A DNA stretch of 14,378 nt from CAYGUK01 sp964352985 (GCA_964352985.1 CAYGUK010000100.1:1-14378), one strand, 5' to 3'. Numbered from the stretch's first letter, positions 1 to 6,967 are shown. Notes: generated by a model from the letters alone, not told the origin. Program-made: numbers and translations.

Positions 1-46
1 CTATAGTGGCTCATTACGAAGCCGTTTTAAAGTGGGTGGGTCCATT

Positions 47-1483
47 TCATTTATTTGGGATGGGGGTTCCAGGTCTCGGATGCAGCAAATTTTTTTGTTT
101 TTTGCTAGCAGAGGTATCAGAACCAAAACCATGTTCTTTTTCTAAAGGTTGAAGAGAAGATTTTGACGCGGATTGTTTTAAATAATAATCTCGTTTTAAT
201 TCTACCTCTAAGCTATCGAGTGTTTCTGTCATGTAAGTTCCTATACTGACAAAATCTACAGGCACTCTTGGTTTGAAATAAGGGTAATCATTAAAAAATG
301 CGGTATAAAGATTATTGACCTCGGGTAATTTATTAGCAACTTTTCTAAGTAATGCCAATAACTTTTTTTCATTTAAAGTATTATTATCAAGCAAGTTTAT
401 TATCGTACCAATTGTTTGTTCTAATGTGGTTAATAGGGCTCGGTCTGCAGTGTTAAAAAGTGCACTATGATCAACGAGCGTAAAGTGCATTCTGATCATC
501 AATTCACCTAAATGATGCGCAGTATTATAAACTTTCATTGATCGTCTATTTTTATCTTTACTTCCCAGGGGTAACAATGCAAATTGTAATAAAAGTTCTT
601 TTGATTTTTGAGGGAAACCCAGCAAGGAATCAAAATCACTTCGATCCATTTCTTCCATTTTGTTATGTAAAGTTTGAGTCGTTGGTAATCCTGAAAATCC
701 TTCACGAAACTCTGCAAAGCGAGGTAAACATGCGTGAACAATAACTGAGAGCAATTGACCTGCGCCTTTAACATGGTCTTTCGCAATTTCTAAATCGAGT
801 TCATCCGAACTACCTAATGGTTTTTTTGTTTGTAATGATTGAATTGTTTGAACGGTTTTATCTACGTCTTTGGTACTTTGTTGTGGGCACATTGTTTTAT
901 TGACTGCCTGGTAGAGTTCTAATAAATCTAAACGATCGATATGACGTTGATCATCGTCATCGCTTTGATAAATTGACTCAATGAAACTTTCATAATTATC
1001 CTGAAAATAACCAAAAAATGTAATCATTTCTGCGGCTTGTTCTTGAAAGGTAGTAATGTCTTCTGAAAAATCACTATCATAACTTTCTAATTTTTCTTGT
1101 AATAGCTTATATTCACGAGCAGCATCTTCTATTCTCAAAATATAATTTTGCAAAAAACTTTGGCGAAGTGGTGTGTTGTGGGTTAATTCTGTTAATAATT
1201 CTCTTACATTATTATTGAGTTTTTTTGCTCGTCGAGAGAGAGAACTGATATCAGCTTTAGTTGGTACCGCCTTCATCCCTTCGATAACTTGGTTATAGCG
1301 AAGGACTTTGCCTTGATAATATTCTAATCCTGCTTTAAGTTTTAGGACTGGATGTGGTTGACTAACACTTCTCGACCTTCTAGAGATTAACTGGGGAAAA
1401 CTTGCTATTGGATCAGAATCGAGATGATGGATTCTACAATAGTTGCTAACAACTAATAAAGCACTAGGTAATTGTGTATACAT
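47..1483 (-). CDS. Hypothetical protein, 478 aa, helical, unknown family
   Basis: I do not recognise this protein. It is soluble by appearance: no signal peptide and no clear membrane segment beyond a short apolar stretch near the N-terminus. Most of residues 50-430 reads as amphipathic helices rich in Leu, Glu, Lys and Gln, with a short acidic run (four Asp) near residue 175. The last 40 or so residues are Ser-, Lys- and Pro-rich and probably disordered. It starts with ATG and has only a weak purine-rich stretch (AAGAAA) upstream; it ends in TGA. It lies 70 bp downstream of the ADP-ribosylglycohydrolase gene on the same strand, so it may share that transcript. Long helical proteins of no known family with a polar C-terminal tail are common among secreted effectors of intracellular gammaproteobacteria, but nothing here proves such a role. 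The reading frame is convincing; the function is unknown. Confidence 0.75.
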   Translation of the reverse strand: MYTQLPSALLVVSNYCRIHHLDSDPIASFPQLISRRSRSVSQPHPVLKLKAGLEYYQGKVLRYNQVIEGMKAVPTKADISSLSRRAKKLNNNVRELLTELTHNTPLRQSFLQNYILRIEDAAREYKLLQEKLESYDSDFSEDITTFQEQAAEMITFFGYFQDNYESFIESIYQSDDDDQRHIDRLDLLELYQAVNKTMCPQQSTKDVDKTVQTIQSLQTKKPLGSSDELDLEIAKDHVKGAGQLLSVIVHACLPRFAEFREGFSGLPTTQTLHNKMEEMDRSDFDSLLGFPQKSKELLLQFALLPLGSKDKNRRSMKVYNTAHHLGELMIRMHFTLVDHSALFNTADRALLTTLEQTIGTIINLLDNNTLNEKKLLALLRKVANKLPEVNNLYTAFFNDYPYFKPRVPVDFVSIGTYMTETLDSLEVELKRDYYLKQSASKSSLQPLEKEHGFGSDTSASKKQKNLLHPRPGTPIPNK

Positions 1484-1553
1484 GTTATTATTTTCTTATT
1501 TTAATTTTAACTAAAAAATATAACAATTTATTCTTAGGAAATTATTACAAATT

Positions 1554-2879
1554 TTATGATAACGTAAATAAAGTATTTATTTGGCACAGTATATTTTGCG
1601 TAAATTTTTCTATAGATATGTGATTCATACCCACAATTGATGAATGAATCGTATCAGCAAAATGATCGATCATAAATTCTGGAAGGCGTTTCGCACCGTA
1701 ATAAAAACCTAACAAAGATCCGAGGGTTGCGCTATTACTATCGGTATCAAAGCCAGCAGTGAGTGATATCTCCAGGGATTTTAGCGGGTTTTGGCATGAG
1801 TATAAAAGCGCGGTTGCAATAATCATTGCATTAGGAATGACATGGCACCAATGATGAATATTTTTTTCATTATATTTTTGGTGGATATGATTAATAATTT
1901 CAATATAACTTTGTCCCATATTATGGCGATTAATGATTGTCATAATTTCTTCATAAAAACGTGATGTTGATGGAATAAATTGCAAGGCTCTTGTCATTAG
2001 CGTTTCATTCACACCGGTTTCATCAATTAAGCTATACATCACAGCAAGCCAAATCGCACCATAAATCCCATTTTTTACATGTGAAACTCTCGCATCGCGC
2101 CAAGCAAGTGTTGCAGCGAGAGCGCTATTACCTAGGCTAATATAACCAAAATAATCTGCCCGAATTTGCGCGCCAACCCATTCACGATAGGGATTACAAT
2201 AATAAGCAGAAACTGGTGGTAAAATTTGATGTGTGAAATTTCGATAAGCTAATCTTTCTGCTGTATATAATCGAGAGTGGGGTAATAAATCAAGCCAACA
2301 TTCTGCAACATGACGAGATTTAAAATTTAAACCTCGTTTTTTTATTAATTGATATTGTAATAATAAATAATTGACATCATCGTCTTCAGGCATGCCATGT
2401 TCAAAGGTATGGTAATCAACATCATCCATTTTTAAATCGATATCATAATCTTTGAGCGAATGATGAATTAAATCTTTATGCGGAAATTTTTTTAATGGTA
2501 AATTATTTGTGGAAGATAAAAATTGAATAATTGTTTCACGTGGCCAACCTTCGATGGGTTTGCCTAATAAACAACCTGCACATTTTCCTAACACAGCACC
2601 ATAAATTTTATTAAAATAGGTTTTACGATCAAAGTTGAGAGGTTTTTTTTTGTGATGATATTTTGGACTATATTGTAAAATATCGGCTAAATCATTGGGT
2701 TCAATATATTTATAATTCAGAGAAATAGGCGTTTTTTGAATTGCAAGAAATAATTCAATGGCTTCATGGGGATGTTTAATATTTTCAAGGCGATGAGCTA
2801 AAGCTGAAATATCTTTTCCTTCATCGTGTGCTTGCTGGCATTCAATTTTTAATAATGACTGTAGTGTTGATTTTATCAT
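1554..2879 (-). CDS. ADP-ribosylglycohydrolase family protein
   Basis: This enzyme belongs to the ADP-ribosylglycohydrolase (DraG/ARH) family, which hydrolyses ADP-ribose from proteins or small molecules using two Mg2+ ions. Numbering from the ATG (441 aa), the first conserved block is at about residues 91-111 (GAVLGKCAGCLLGKPIEGW), the acidic metal-binding triplet is EDDD at 165-168, and the C-terminal metal block is GFDTDSNSA at 376-384, with D378 and D380 the expected ligands. About 90 residues precede the catalytic fold, as in the longer bacterial members of the family rather than in compact DraG. A TTG nine codons upstream (2906) could also start the frame; neither has a clear Shine-Dalgarno sequence, so I chose the ATG. 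It follows the small gene upstream by 45 bp and could be cotranscribed with it. No ADP-ribosyltransferase partner is visible, so the substrate is unknown. Confidence 0.88.
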   Translation of the reverse strand: MIKSTLQSLLKIECQQAHDEGKDISALAHRLENIKHPHEAIELFLAIQKTPISLNYKYIEPNDLADILQYSPKYHHKKKPLNFDRKTYFNKIYGAVLGKCAGCLLGKPIEGWPRETIIQFLSSTNNLPLKKFPHKDLIHHSLKDYDIDLKMDDVDYHTFEHGMPEDDDVNYLLLQYQLIKKRGLNFKSRHVAECWLDLLPHSRLYTAERLAYRNFTHQILPPVSAYYCNPYREWVGAQIRADYFGYISLGNSALAATLAWRDARVSHVKNGIYGAIWLAVMYSLIDETGVNETLMTRALQFIPSTSRFYEEIMTIINRHNMGQSYIEIINHIHQKYNEKNIHHWCHVIPNAMIIATALLYSCQNPLKSLEISLTAGFDTDSNSATLGSLLGFYYGAKRLPEFMIDHFADTIHSSIVGMNHISIEKFTQNILCQINTLFTLS

Positions 2880-2924
2880 AAACTTGATTTTACGTTTAAT
2901 CAACAAAACTGTTAAGTATATATT

Positions 2925-3242
2925 TTATTTTTTTAATGTCATTTCAAAATAACATGGAGGTTGAGTTTTCAACATTTGTGGTCTTAGGTTTTGTGACATA
3001 GTAAAAGTGCAACAAGCTATTATAAGTTGGGAGTCAGCTGAAGCGGCACTGCTACTGCTTGCTACATCTAGAATAAAAGAGGCTGTGCCTGTATATTTAA
3101 TCCATTTTCCAGGGGCATGATCAGCCACACTATATTTTAAATCGCTTATTTTAAGACACCGTGTTTCATCCTCTTGAGATAATTCTATAAATTTATTTGT
3201 TAGCATTTTAATAAAATATTGATCTAAATCTGAATAGGCCAT
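2925..3242 (-). CDS. Small hypothetical protein, 105 aa
   Basis: I do not recognise this protein. From the ATG it has 105 residues, with no signal peptide or membrane segment. A polar helical N-terminal third (YSDLDQYFIKMLTNKFIEL) is followed by a region with alternating hydrophobic residues that could form a beta sheet, interrupted by a Ser/Ala-rich stretch (SSSSAASADS), and then CCTFTM. I chose the ATG over a TTG nine codons upstream because AAGAG sits 8 nt before the ATG and nothing comparable precedes the TTG. It is the first gene of a possible minus-strand unit with the ADP-ribosylglycohydrolase gene and the 478-residue gene. The frame is short and without a family match, so the call is moderate. 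Confidence 0.55.
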   Translation of the reverse strand: MAYSDLDQYFIKMLTNKFIELSQEDETRCLKISDLKYSVADHAPGKWIKYTGTASFILDVASSSSAASADSQLIIACCTFTMSQNLRPQMLKTQPPCYFEMTLKK

Positions 3243-3362
3243 GTGTATACTCTTTATTTTTTTTATCAAATATCCTAACCTTTAATATATTTAAAATAAC
3301 GACAGAATAAAACTGGTTATTTCTACATAGAAAATCTGCAGCAAATCGGGAGTGAAATCTAG

Positions 3363-3391
3363 TTTACGAACGTAAGTTAGAGATTTATACT
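3363..3391 (+). promoter_or_regulatory. Predicted sigma70 promoter of the ompW remnant
   Basis: TTTACG (4 of 6 to TTGACA) is followed after exactly 17 bp by TATACT (5 of 6 to TATAAT), about 40 bp before the ATG of the broken ompW gene. The -35 element overlaps a small inverted repeat, TTACG-AA-CGTAA (3364-3375), which might be an operator. The promoter appears intact although the gene is not. Confidence 0.45.
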
Positions 3392-3430
3392 AGAATTCTT
3401 ATTTTAACGTATTACTAAAGGGGCAGGGAG

Positions 3431-3704
3431 ATGTTTCAAAATACGTGTAAAATTGCAATTGCTACAGGATGTGCATTGGCGTGGTGGGAGTGTGACTCAT
3501 ATTAGTAACCGTTTGACACCTGAACTGGATGTCAGCTATTTCTTTACTCAAAATATATCAGCAGAATTAATACTGGCAACTAGCCGGCATAATGTCACGG
3601 TGGGCAATTCATTTTGGGGAAAGCAACGGTTTTACCACCGACTTTCACCATCCAATATCATTCACCCTATTGTTTGGGGTGTGGGTATTGGTTATCGCAT
3701 TTAA
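3431..3704 (+). pseudogene. ompW: Broken ompW-family outer-membrane protein gene
   Basis: This is a degraded gene for an OmpW-type eight-stranded outer-membrane barrel. AAGGGG lies 7 nt before an ATG that opens 24 codons beginning MFQNTCKIAIATGCALA, the start of a signal peptide, then hits TAG at 3503. A different frame then carries two recognisable OmpW pieces. One is the central strand pair, TPELDVSYFFTQNISAELIL followed by ATSRHNV, matching the family block LxxTYxxTDNIxxELLAAT. The other is the C-terminal strand, HPIVWGVGIGYRI, matching the family ending DPWVFxxxxGYRF. OmpW is about 200 residues; here roughly 60 residues after the signal and about 110 in the middle are missing, and the frame has shifted. 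The second frame has only an unsupported TTG start. I infer at least two deletions. It cannot make a working barrel. Confidence 0.82.
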
Positions 3705-3720
3705 ATTTTTAGCTTTTTTC

Positions 3721-3762
3721 AAAACAGAAAATTAGGCTTTTTTTGTCCTAATTTTCTGTTTT
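3721..3762. terminator. Perfect 16-bp inverted repeat, likely bidirectional terminator
   Basis: AAAACAGAAAATTAGG (3721-3736) and its exact reverse complement (3747-3762) flank a 10-nt T-rich loop. It begins 16 bp after the last codon of the ompW remnant and ends before the regulator promoter. The ends of the stem give U-runs in either direction, which suits a terminator, although the stem is AT-rich and no long T tract follows it. Confidence 0.6.
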
Positions 3763-3780
3763 AATGCGCAATTAAAATAG

Positions 3781-3808
3781 TTGAGATTCGCCAATGCTGT
3801 GCTATCAT
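3781..3808 (+). promoter_or_regulatory. Predicted sigma70 promoter of the FNR-family gene
   Basis: TTGAGA (5 of 6) is followed by a 16-bp spacer and TATCAT (5 of 6). The expected transcription start is at about 3815, one base before the second in-frame ATG (3816) and after the first ATG (3807). If the promoter is real, the mRNA is leaderless and translation begins at the second ATG. No FNR box overlaps it, so I see no sign of FNR autoregulation. Confidence 0.5.
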
Positions 3809-4526
3809 GCCATGCATGAAAGAGTCCTCGAAACCGATTAAACAAGACTGTAATACTTGCTCACTGAGTAAATTATGTTTACCTTTAAGTTTAACCACTG
3901 AAGAAACGTCAGCGCTCGAAAATATTATTAAAAAACAGCAAACCGTGAAACGGGGAGACTATTTATTTCATTACAAAGATCCGTTTAAATTTATTTATGC
4001 AATTCGTTCTGGCTCATTTAAAACGTGTCATAGTAATAGCGAAGGTTTAGAAACCATTAGTGGGTTTTATATTAGTGGTGAATTATTAGGGTTTGATGCT
4101 ATCCACGGTAAACAATATCCCGATGCGGCTATTGCGCTTGAAACCAGCTCAGTGTGTCAAATTCCCTTTGATGATTTAACCCTACTCGGTGAAACCATTC
4201 CAAAACTACATCGGCAAATTATTGATTTAATGAGTCAAAAAATGTCGAACAAACAAATTGTCAATCCCAATGCGTCTGCGATGGCGAGGCTAGCGCATTT
4301 TTTATTAACGTTATCAGCCCGATTTCAACGTCGTGGTTATTCACCTCGCGAATTTTCTCTTTCGATGTCTCGTGCTGAGATGGGGACTTTTTTGGGTATC
4401 GCTACCGAGACAGTTAGCCGGTTATTCTCAAAATTGCAAACTGACAAGATTGTTGAGAGTCATCATCGTCAAGTTATTTTGCAAGACATGCGTCAATTAC
4501 AAATATTATCTTGTGAAGATGAGTAG
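3807..4526 (+). CDS. fnr: FNR-family oxygen-sensing transcription regulator
   Basis: This is a CRP/FNR-family activator that senses oxygen through a [4Fe-4S] cluster and, without oxygen, dimerises and binds TTGAT-N4-ATCAA. The cluster ligands are all present: C15, C18 and C24 (C-x2-C-x5-C, as C20, C23 and C29 of E. coli FNR) and C117 in SSVCQIPFD (as C122). The cyclic-nucleotide-binding fold runs from about 30 to 145, followed by the dimerisation helix. The winged helix-turn-helix near residues 188-210 includes EMGTFLGIATETVSRLFSKL, in which E-T-V-S-R keeps the Glu, Ser and Arg that read the FNR box. Length (239 aa) is close to E. coli FNR (250). The first ATG is used here, but the predicted promoter overlaps it and the ATG three codons on (3816) may be the true start; neither has a Shine-Dalgarno sequence. 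Two perfect FNR boxes follow within 500 bp of its stop. Confidence 0.93.
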   Translation: MPCMKESSKPIKQDCNTCSLSKLCLPLSLTTEETSALENIIKKQQTVKRGDYLFHYKDPFKFIYAIRSGSFKTCHSNSEGLETISGFYISGELLGFDAIHGKQYPDAAIALETSSVCQIPFDDLTLLGETIPKLHRQIIDLMSQKMSNKQIVNPNASAMARLAHFLLTLSARFQRRGYSPREFSLSMSRAEMGTFLGIATETVSRLFSKLQTDKIVESHHRQVILQDMRQLQILSCEDE

Positions 4527-4546
4527 CCCCCCTTTTCACTGAATGT

Positions 4547-4560
4547 TTGATCTATATCAA
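4547..4560 (+). promoter_or_regulatory. FNR box 1, perfect consensus, class II position
   Basis: TTGATCTATATCAA matches TTGAT-N4-ATCAA at all ten positions. A -10 element, TAAAAT (5 of 6), lies at 4583-4588, giving a predicted start at 4595. The box centre (4553.5) is then at -41.5, the standard class II FNR activation site. The predicted start is the A of the downstream gene's ATG. Confidence 0.85.
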
Positions 4561-4594
4561 TTTTAGATTTTCTCATTTGTTCTAAAATAAACTT

Positions 4595-4978
4595 ATGATG
4601 ATGTATAGTAATTTACTGTTTTTAGTACCAAATTCTGTCACACAAACTGAAATAGCTAAGGTTTGTCAATTAGCGTCATTTTATTGTGCGAGATTGAGTT
4701 TAGGCTATATTTTAAGTTGTGCGAATCAATTAGCACAAAAATATAATCAACATCATATTAACGGTAAGTTAGTCAGTTTAGGTCGAGATTTATCAGTACC
4801 GGTGGATGATCAATATTTATTTTCAGCAGCCAGTCTTCATGAATTATGTGAAATGCTGTCAGACAATGGTATTGATCTGTTGATCTATCACAAGGCTGGG
4901 TACAATGCGACTATTATTCAAGAAATGAATTGTTTGTTATTCAATCATCCAAATTGTGATTTGTGTTTATTGGTTTAA
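4595..4978 (+). CDS. Divergent universal stress protein-like protein, 127 aa
   Basis: The protein reads as a diverged single-domain Usp fold. The N-terminus YSNLLFLVPNSVTQTEIAKV corresponds to the first strand and helix of UspA proteins (YKNILxPVDGS), residues about 25-40 (QLASFYCARLSLGYIL) to helix and strand two, and the C-terminus NHPNCDLCLLV to the family ending HxxCDVLVV. The Gly-rich nucleotide loop (G-x2-G-x8/9-G-S) is absent, replaced by YHKAGYNATIIQEMN, so ATP binding is doubtful. It begins with three ATG codons in a row with no Shine-Dalgarno sequence; the FNR-driven start predicted at 4595 would make the mRNA leaderless. Usp proteins are known FNR/Anr targets in other gammaproteobacteria, for example in Pseudomonas aeruginosa, which supports the reading. 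The family assignment rests on pattern only and is tentative. Confidence 0.65.
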   Translation: MMMYSNLLFLVPNSVTQTEIAKVCQLASFYCARLSLGYILSCANQLAQKYNQHHINGKLVSLGRDLSVPVDDQYLFSAASLHELCEMLSDNGIDLLIYHKAGYNATIIQEMNCLLFNHPNCDLCLLV

Positions 4979-4992
4979 TTGATCAAGATCAA
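4979..4992 (+). promoter_or_regulatory. FNR box 2, perfect consensus, class II position
   Basis: TTGATCAAGATCAA matches TTGAT-N4-ATCAA at all ten positions, directly after the stop codon of the Usp-like gene. A perfect TATAAT lies at 5015-5020, giving a start at about 5027, so the box centre (4985.5) falls at -41.5. It would drive the His-rich protein gene and the PAS/GHKL gene. Confidence 0.88.
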
Positions 4993-5048
4993 GTAACGAA
5001 TACCAAGAATAACCTATAATGAAATTCAGGATATCAAGAGGTTATATC

Positions 5049-5855
5049 ATGCCAGCAGCAGCACATAGTGTTCCCGAAGATTTCGCTAAAACACTTGAAG
5101 AAACTTTGAGCCAAGCAAATGAAAATATGGTTCGTTATCATGAATTTGTCAATCACAAACGTGAACATCAAGCTTATCATTTATTACAAGAGCAAAGTGA
5201 AATTCTCACAGAAACTTTACACTTACTGACACACTTACAACATTTTAATGAACAAACCATAGAATGTAATCAATTTTGTAATGAGCAACAACACGCGGTG
5301 ATAGAAACGACGAAATTACAAATAGAATACCGCGCGCATTTACTCGAATATATTAAACATCATCTTCATATGTTTAATCATGAAATGTTAGAAAACCTCA
5401 TGAAAAATAAAGAACGTGAAGATGAAAAACAAAAACTTGAAAATGAAGCCATGCATGCCGCATTACATCATGCAAATTTACATTCACATCTTCATCATAT
5501 TTTTCATTTTATTTCTCATTTAGCACATTTATATCAGCATAGTTGTGAAGAAATTGAAAGATTAAAAGATGCTAAATTAATTAATATTTCAACGTTTGAA
5601 AAATATCAACACGAATTAAAAGAAGCCAGTAATCGAGTGAAAGAATTACAAGAAGCAGAAAAAGCATTACAACATGAAGATCAATATGGTGTGCTTGATT
5701 TAGTTTTTCATGCGCGTTCTTGGAAACATATTTTAGATTTTGGCTATCATTTTCATCCACTTCATCAAGAGACACATGACGATCATGTCGAAAATGAAGA
5801 AAATTTCCATCATCCTACTTTTTCGCATACAATAGTATCAGGCAGTGAGGAATAG
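5049..5855 (+). CDS. Histidine-rich helical protein, 268 aa, unknown family
   Basis: I do not recognise this protein. From the chosen start about 37 of 268 residues are His (near 14%), spread over nearly the whole length and often paired or spaced by three or four, which would place them along helix faces. Examples are IKHHLHMFNHE and LHHANLHSHLHHIFHFISHL. The chain is otherwise Glu-, Gln-, Lys- and Leu-rich and looks almost wholly helical, probably coiled coil, to about residue 215; the tail (HETHDDHVENEENFHHP, beginning after HPLHQ) is acidic and His-rich. There is no signal peptide or membrane segment. The upstream ATG at 5019 lies inside the predicted -10 element, before the start site, whereas the ATG at 5049 has AAGAGG seven bases ahead, so I use that. 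The gene is the first of an FNR-box-driven pair. Metal or heme binding is possible but only inferred from composition. Confidence 0.8.
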   Translation: MPAAAHSVPEDFAKTLEETLSQANENMVRYHEFVNHKREHQAYHLLQEQSEILTETLHLLTHLQHFNEQTIECNQFCNEQQHAVIETTKLQIEYRAHLLEYIKHHLHMFNHEMLENLMKNKEREDEKQKLENEAMHAALHHANLHSHLHHIFHFISHLAHLYQHSCEEIERLKDAKLINISTFEKYQHELKEASNRVKELQEAEKALQHEDQYGVLDLVFHARSWKHILDFGYHFHPLHQETHDDHVENEENFHHPTFSHTIVSGSEE

Positions 5856-5878
5856 TAAACTCAGTAAAGGATTAAACA

Positions 5879-6964
5879 ATGAGCCAGAAACCAGCCAATA
5901 TTAACGAGTCAAGCCAACTCAATGATTTATTTTCTTCTTCAGATATTATTAATACTGCGATTGAATTAGCAAATGAATCAATCGTCATCACTGATGTGAA
6001 TGGTTTTATTGTTTATGCTAATCAACATTTTATCGATGTGACGGGCTATAATTTAATTGATATTTTGGGTAAAAGGCCATCAATGTGGCGGAGTCAACGA
6101 CACACCGAAGTATTTTACCAAAATATGTGGCAGCAAATTTCAGAGGGTTATCGCTGGGATGGGCATGTTACTAATATCAAAAAAAATGGTGAGCCTTATC
6201 ATGTTCACTTAAAAATTGCACCGATTACGGATGTTTGTGATCAAATAAAAGGTTATATCGCTATTCAAAGTGATATCACCTATGTCGATAGTGAAATCCA
6301 ATTCGTATCTGATTTACGACAAGTCATGATTGATGATTTTAAAAATCCAATCACGGATATGTTAGAAAATCTTCCTAAAGCAACTGACGATAATAAAATT
6401 AAACAACTTCAACCTACATTAACCACTATGCAAAATAAGGTGAATGCGTTAATTAATTTTATGCGTTTGGATAATTTAGATTTATTAATTGAAGAAAATA
6501 ATATTCAATCAATTGTTGATAATCTTAAAGTGACCTTAGCACCTTTATTAACAGAAAAAAAAGCTACTATTCAAATTGAAAAACCGTTACCCACTATTCG
6601 ATGTGATGGTAAATTGATTGGTGATGTTTTTTGGCATTTGATTATCAACGCCATAAAATACAGTCCCAACAATCCAACCATCACCATTGATTGGCAATAT
6701 GAAGATAAACAAGTGTTTCGTCAACATGATATGCAAGAAATTATTATCAGTGTCAAAGATAATGGTCAAGGTATTAATAAAGCAGAACAACAAAAATTAT
6801 TTAGATTAAGTCAAAATGGTCTTTCTGATGAACATAAAACATCAGGATTAGGATTAGCGACCGTTAAAAAAATTCTTGATTTACATAATTCTAAAATTTG
6901 GTTTGAAACCAGTGAGAATCAAGGTACAACGTTTTATTTTACGCTATCTGATTTTGGTCGTTAA
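5879..6964 (+). CDS. PAS-GHKL sensor, histidine-kinase-like without phospho-His
   Basis: This is a soluble sensor of 361 residues built like a histidine kinase, with no membrane segment. A PAS domain covers about 25-135 (ESIVITDVNGFIVYANQHF, TGY at 55-57, EGYRWDGHV). Its pattern resembles the flavin-binding PAS domains of NifL, Aer and MmoS; the LOV cysteine motif is absent. The dimerisation helix follows (140-200), but the position of the phospho-accepting His in the usual SH(E/D)LKNP motif is D152 (IDDFKNPIT). The ATP-binding domain keeps N257 (HLIINAIKYSP), DNGQGI at 294-299 and SGLGLA at 322-327. It therefore probably binds ATP or ADP but cannot autophosphorylate in the normal way. AAAGGA lies seven bases before its ATG, 24 bp after the His-rich gene, so the two form an operon. 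No response regulator is nearby. A NifL-like mode, signalling by protein contact, is an inference. Confidence 0.85.
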   Translation: MSQKPANINESSQLNDLFSSSDIINTAIELANESIVITDVNGFIVYANQHFIDVTGYNLIDILGKRPSMWRSQRHTEVFYQNMWQQISEGYRWDGHVTNIKKNGEPYHVHLKIAPITDVCDQIKGYIAIQSDITYVDSEIQFVSDLRQVMIDDFKNPITDMLENLPKATDDNKIKQLQPTLTTMQNKVNALINFMRLDNLDLLIEENNIQSIVDNLKVTLAPLLTEKKATIQIEKPLPTIRCDGKLIGDVFWHLIINAIKYSPNNPTITIDWQYEDKQVFRQHDMQEIIISVKDNGQGINKAEQQKLFRLSQNGLSDEHKTSGLGLATVKKILDLHNSKIWFETSENQGTTFYFTLSDFGR

Positions 6965-6967
6965 ATA

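Noticed and set aside
535..786. Open frames on both strands inside the 478-residue gene
   Set aside because: They are short, overlap a long continuous frame and show no recognisable protein pattern.
947..961. TTGATCATCGTCATC, which resembles an FNR box
   Set aside because: The second half reads GTCAT instead of ATCAA and the site lies inside a coding region, far from any start.
3453..3704. An open frame of 83 codons that could be called a small intact gene
   Set aside because: It has only a TTG start with no ribosome site, and its sequence is two separated pieces of OmpW. The true ATG with Shine-Dalgarno sequence and signal peptide is in another frame at 3431, so it is part of a pseudogene.
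4333..4542. Open frame within the 3' part of the FNR-family gene
   Set aside because: It is a frame-shifted reading of the DNA-binding domain of a well-supported gene, with no ribosome site.
5340..5560. Repeated CATCAT/CACATTTA-like runs that suggest a tandem DNA repeat
   Set aside because: There is no constant repeat unit; the pattern follows from many His codons in the His-rich protein.
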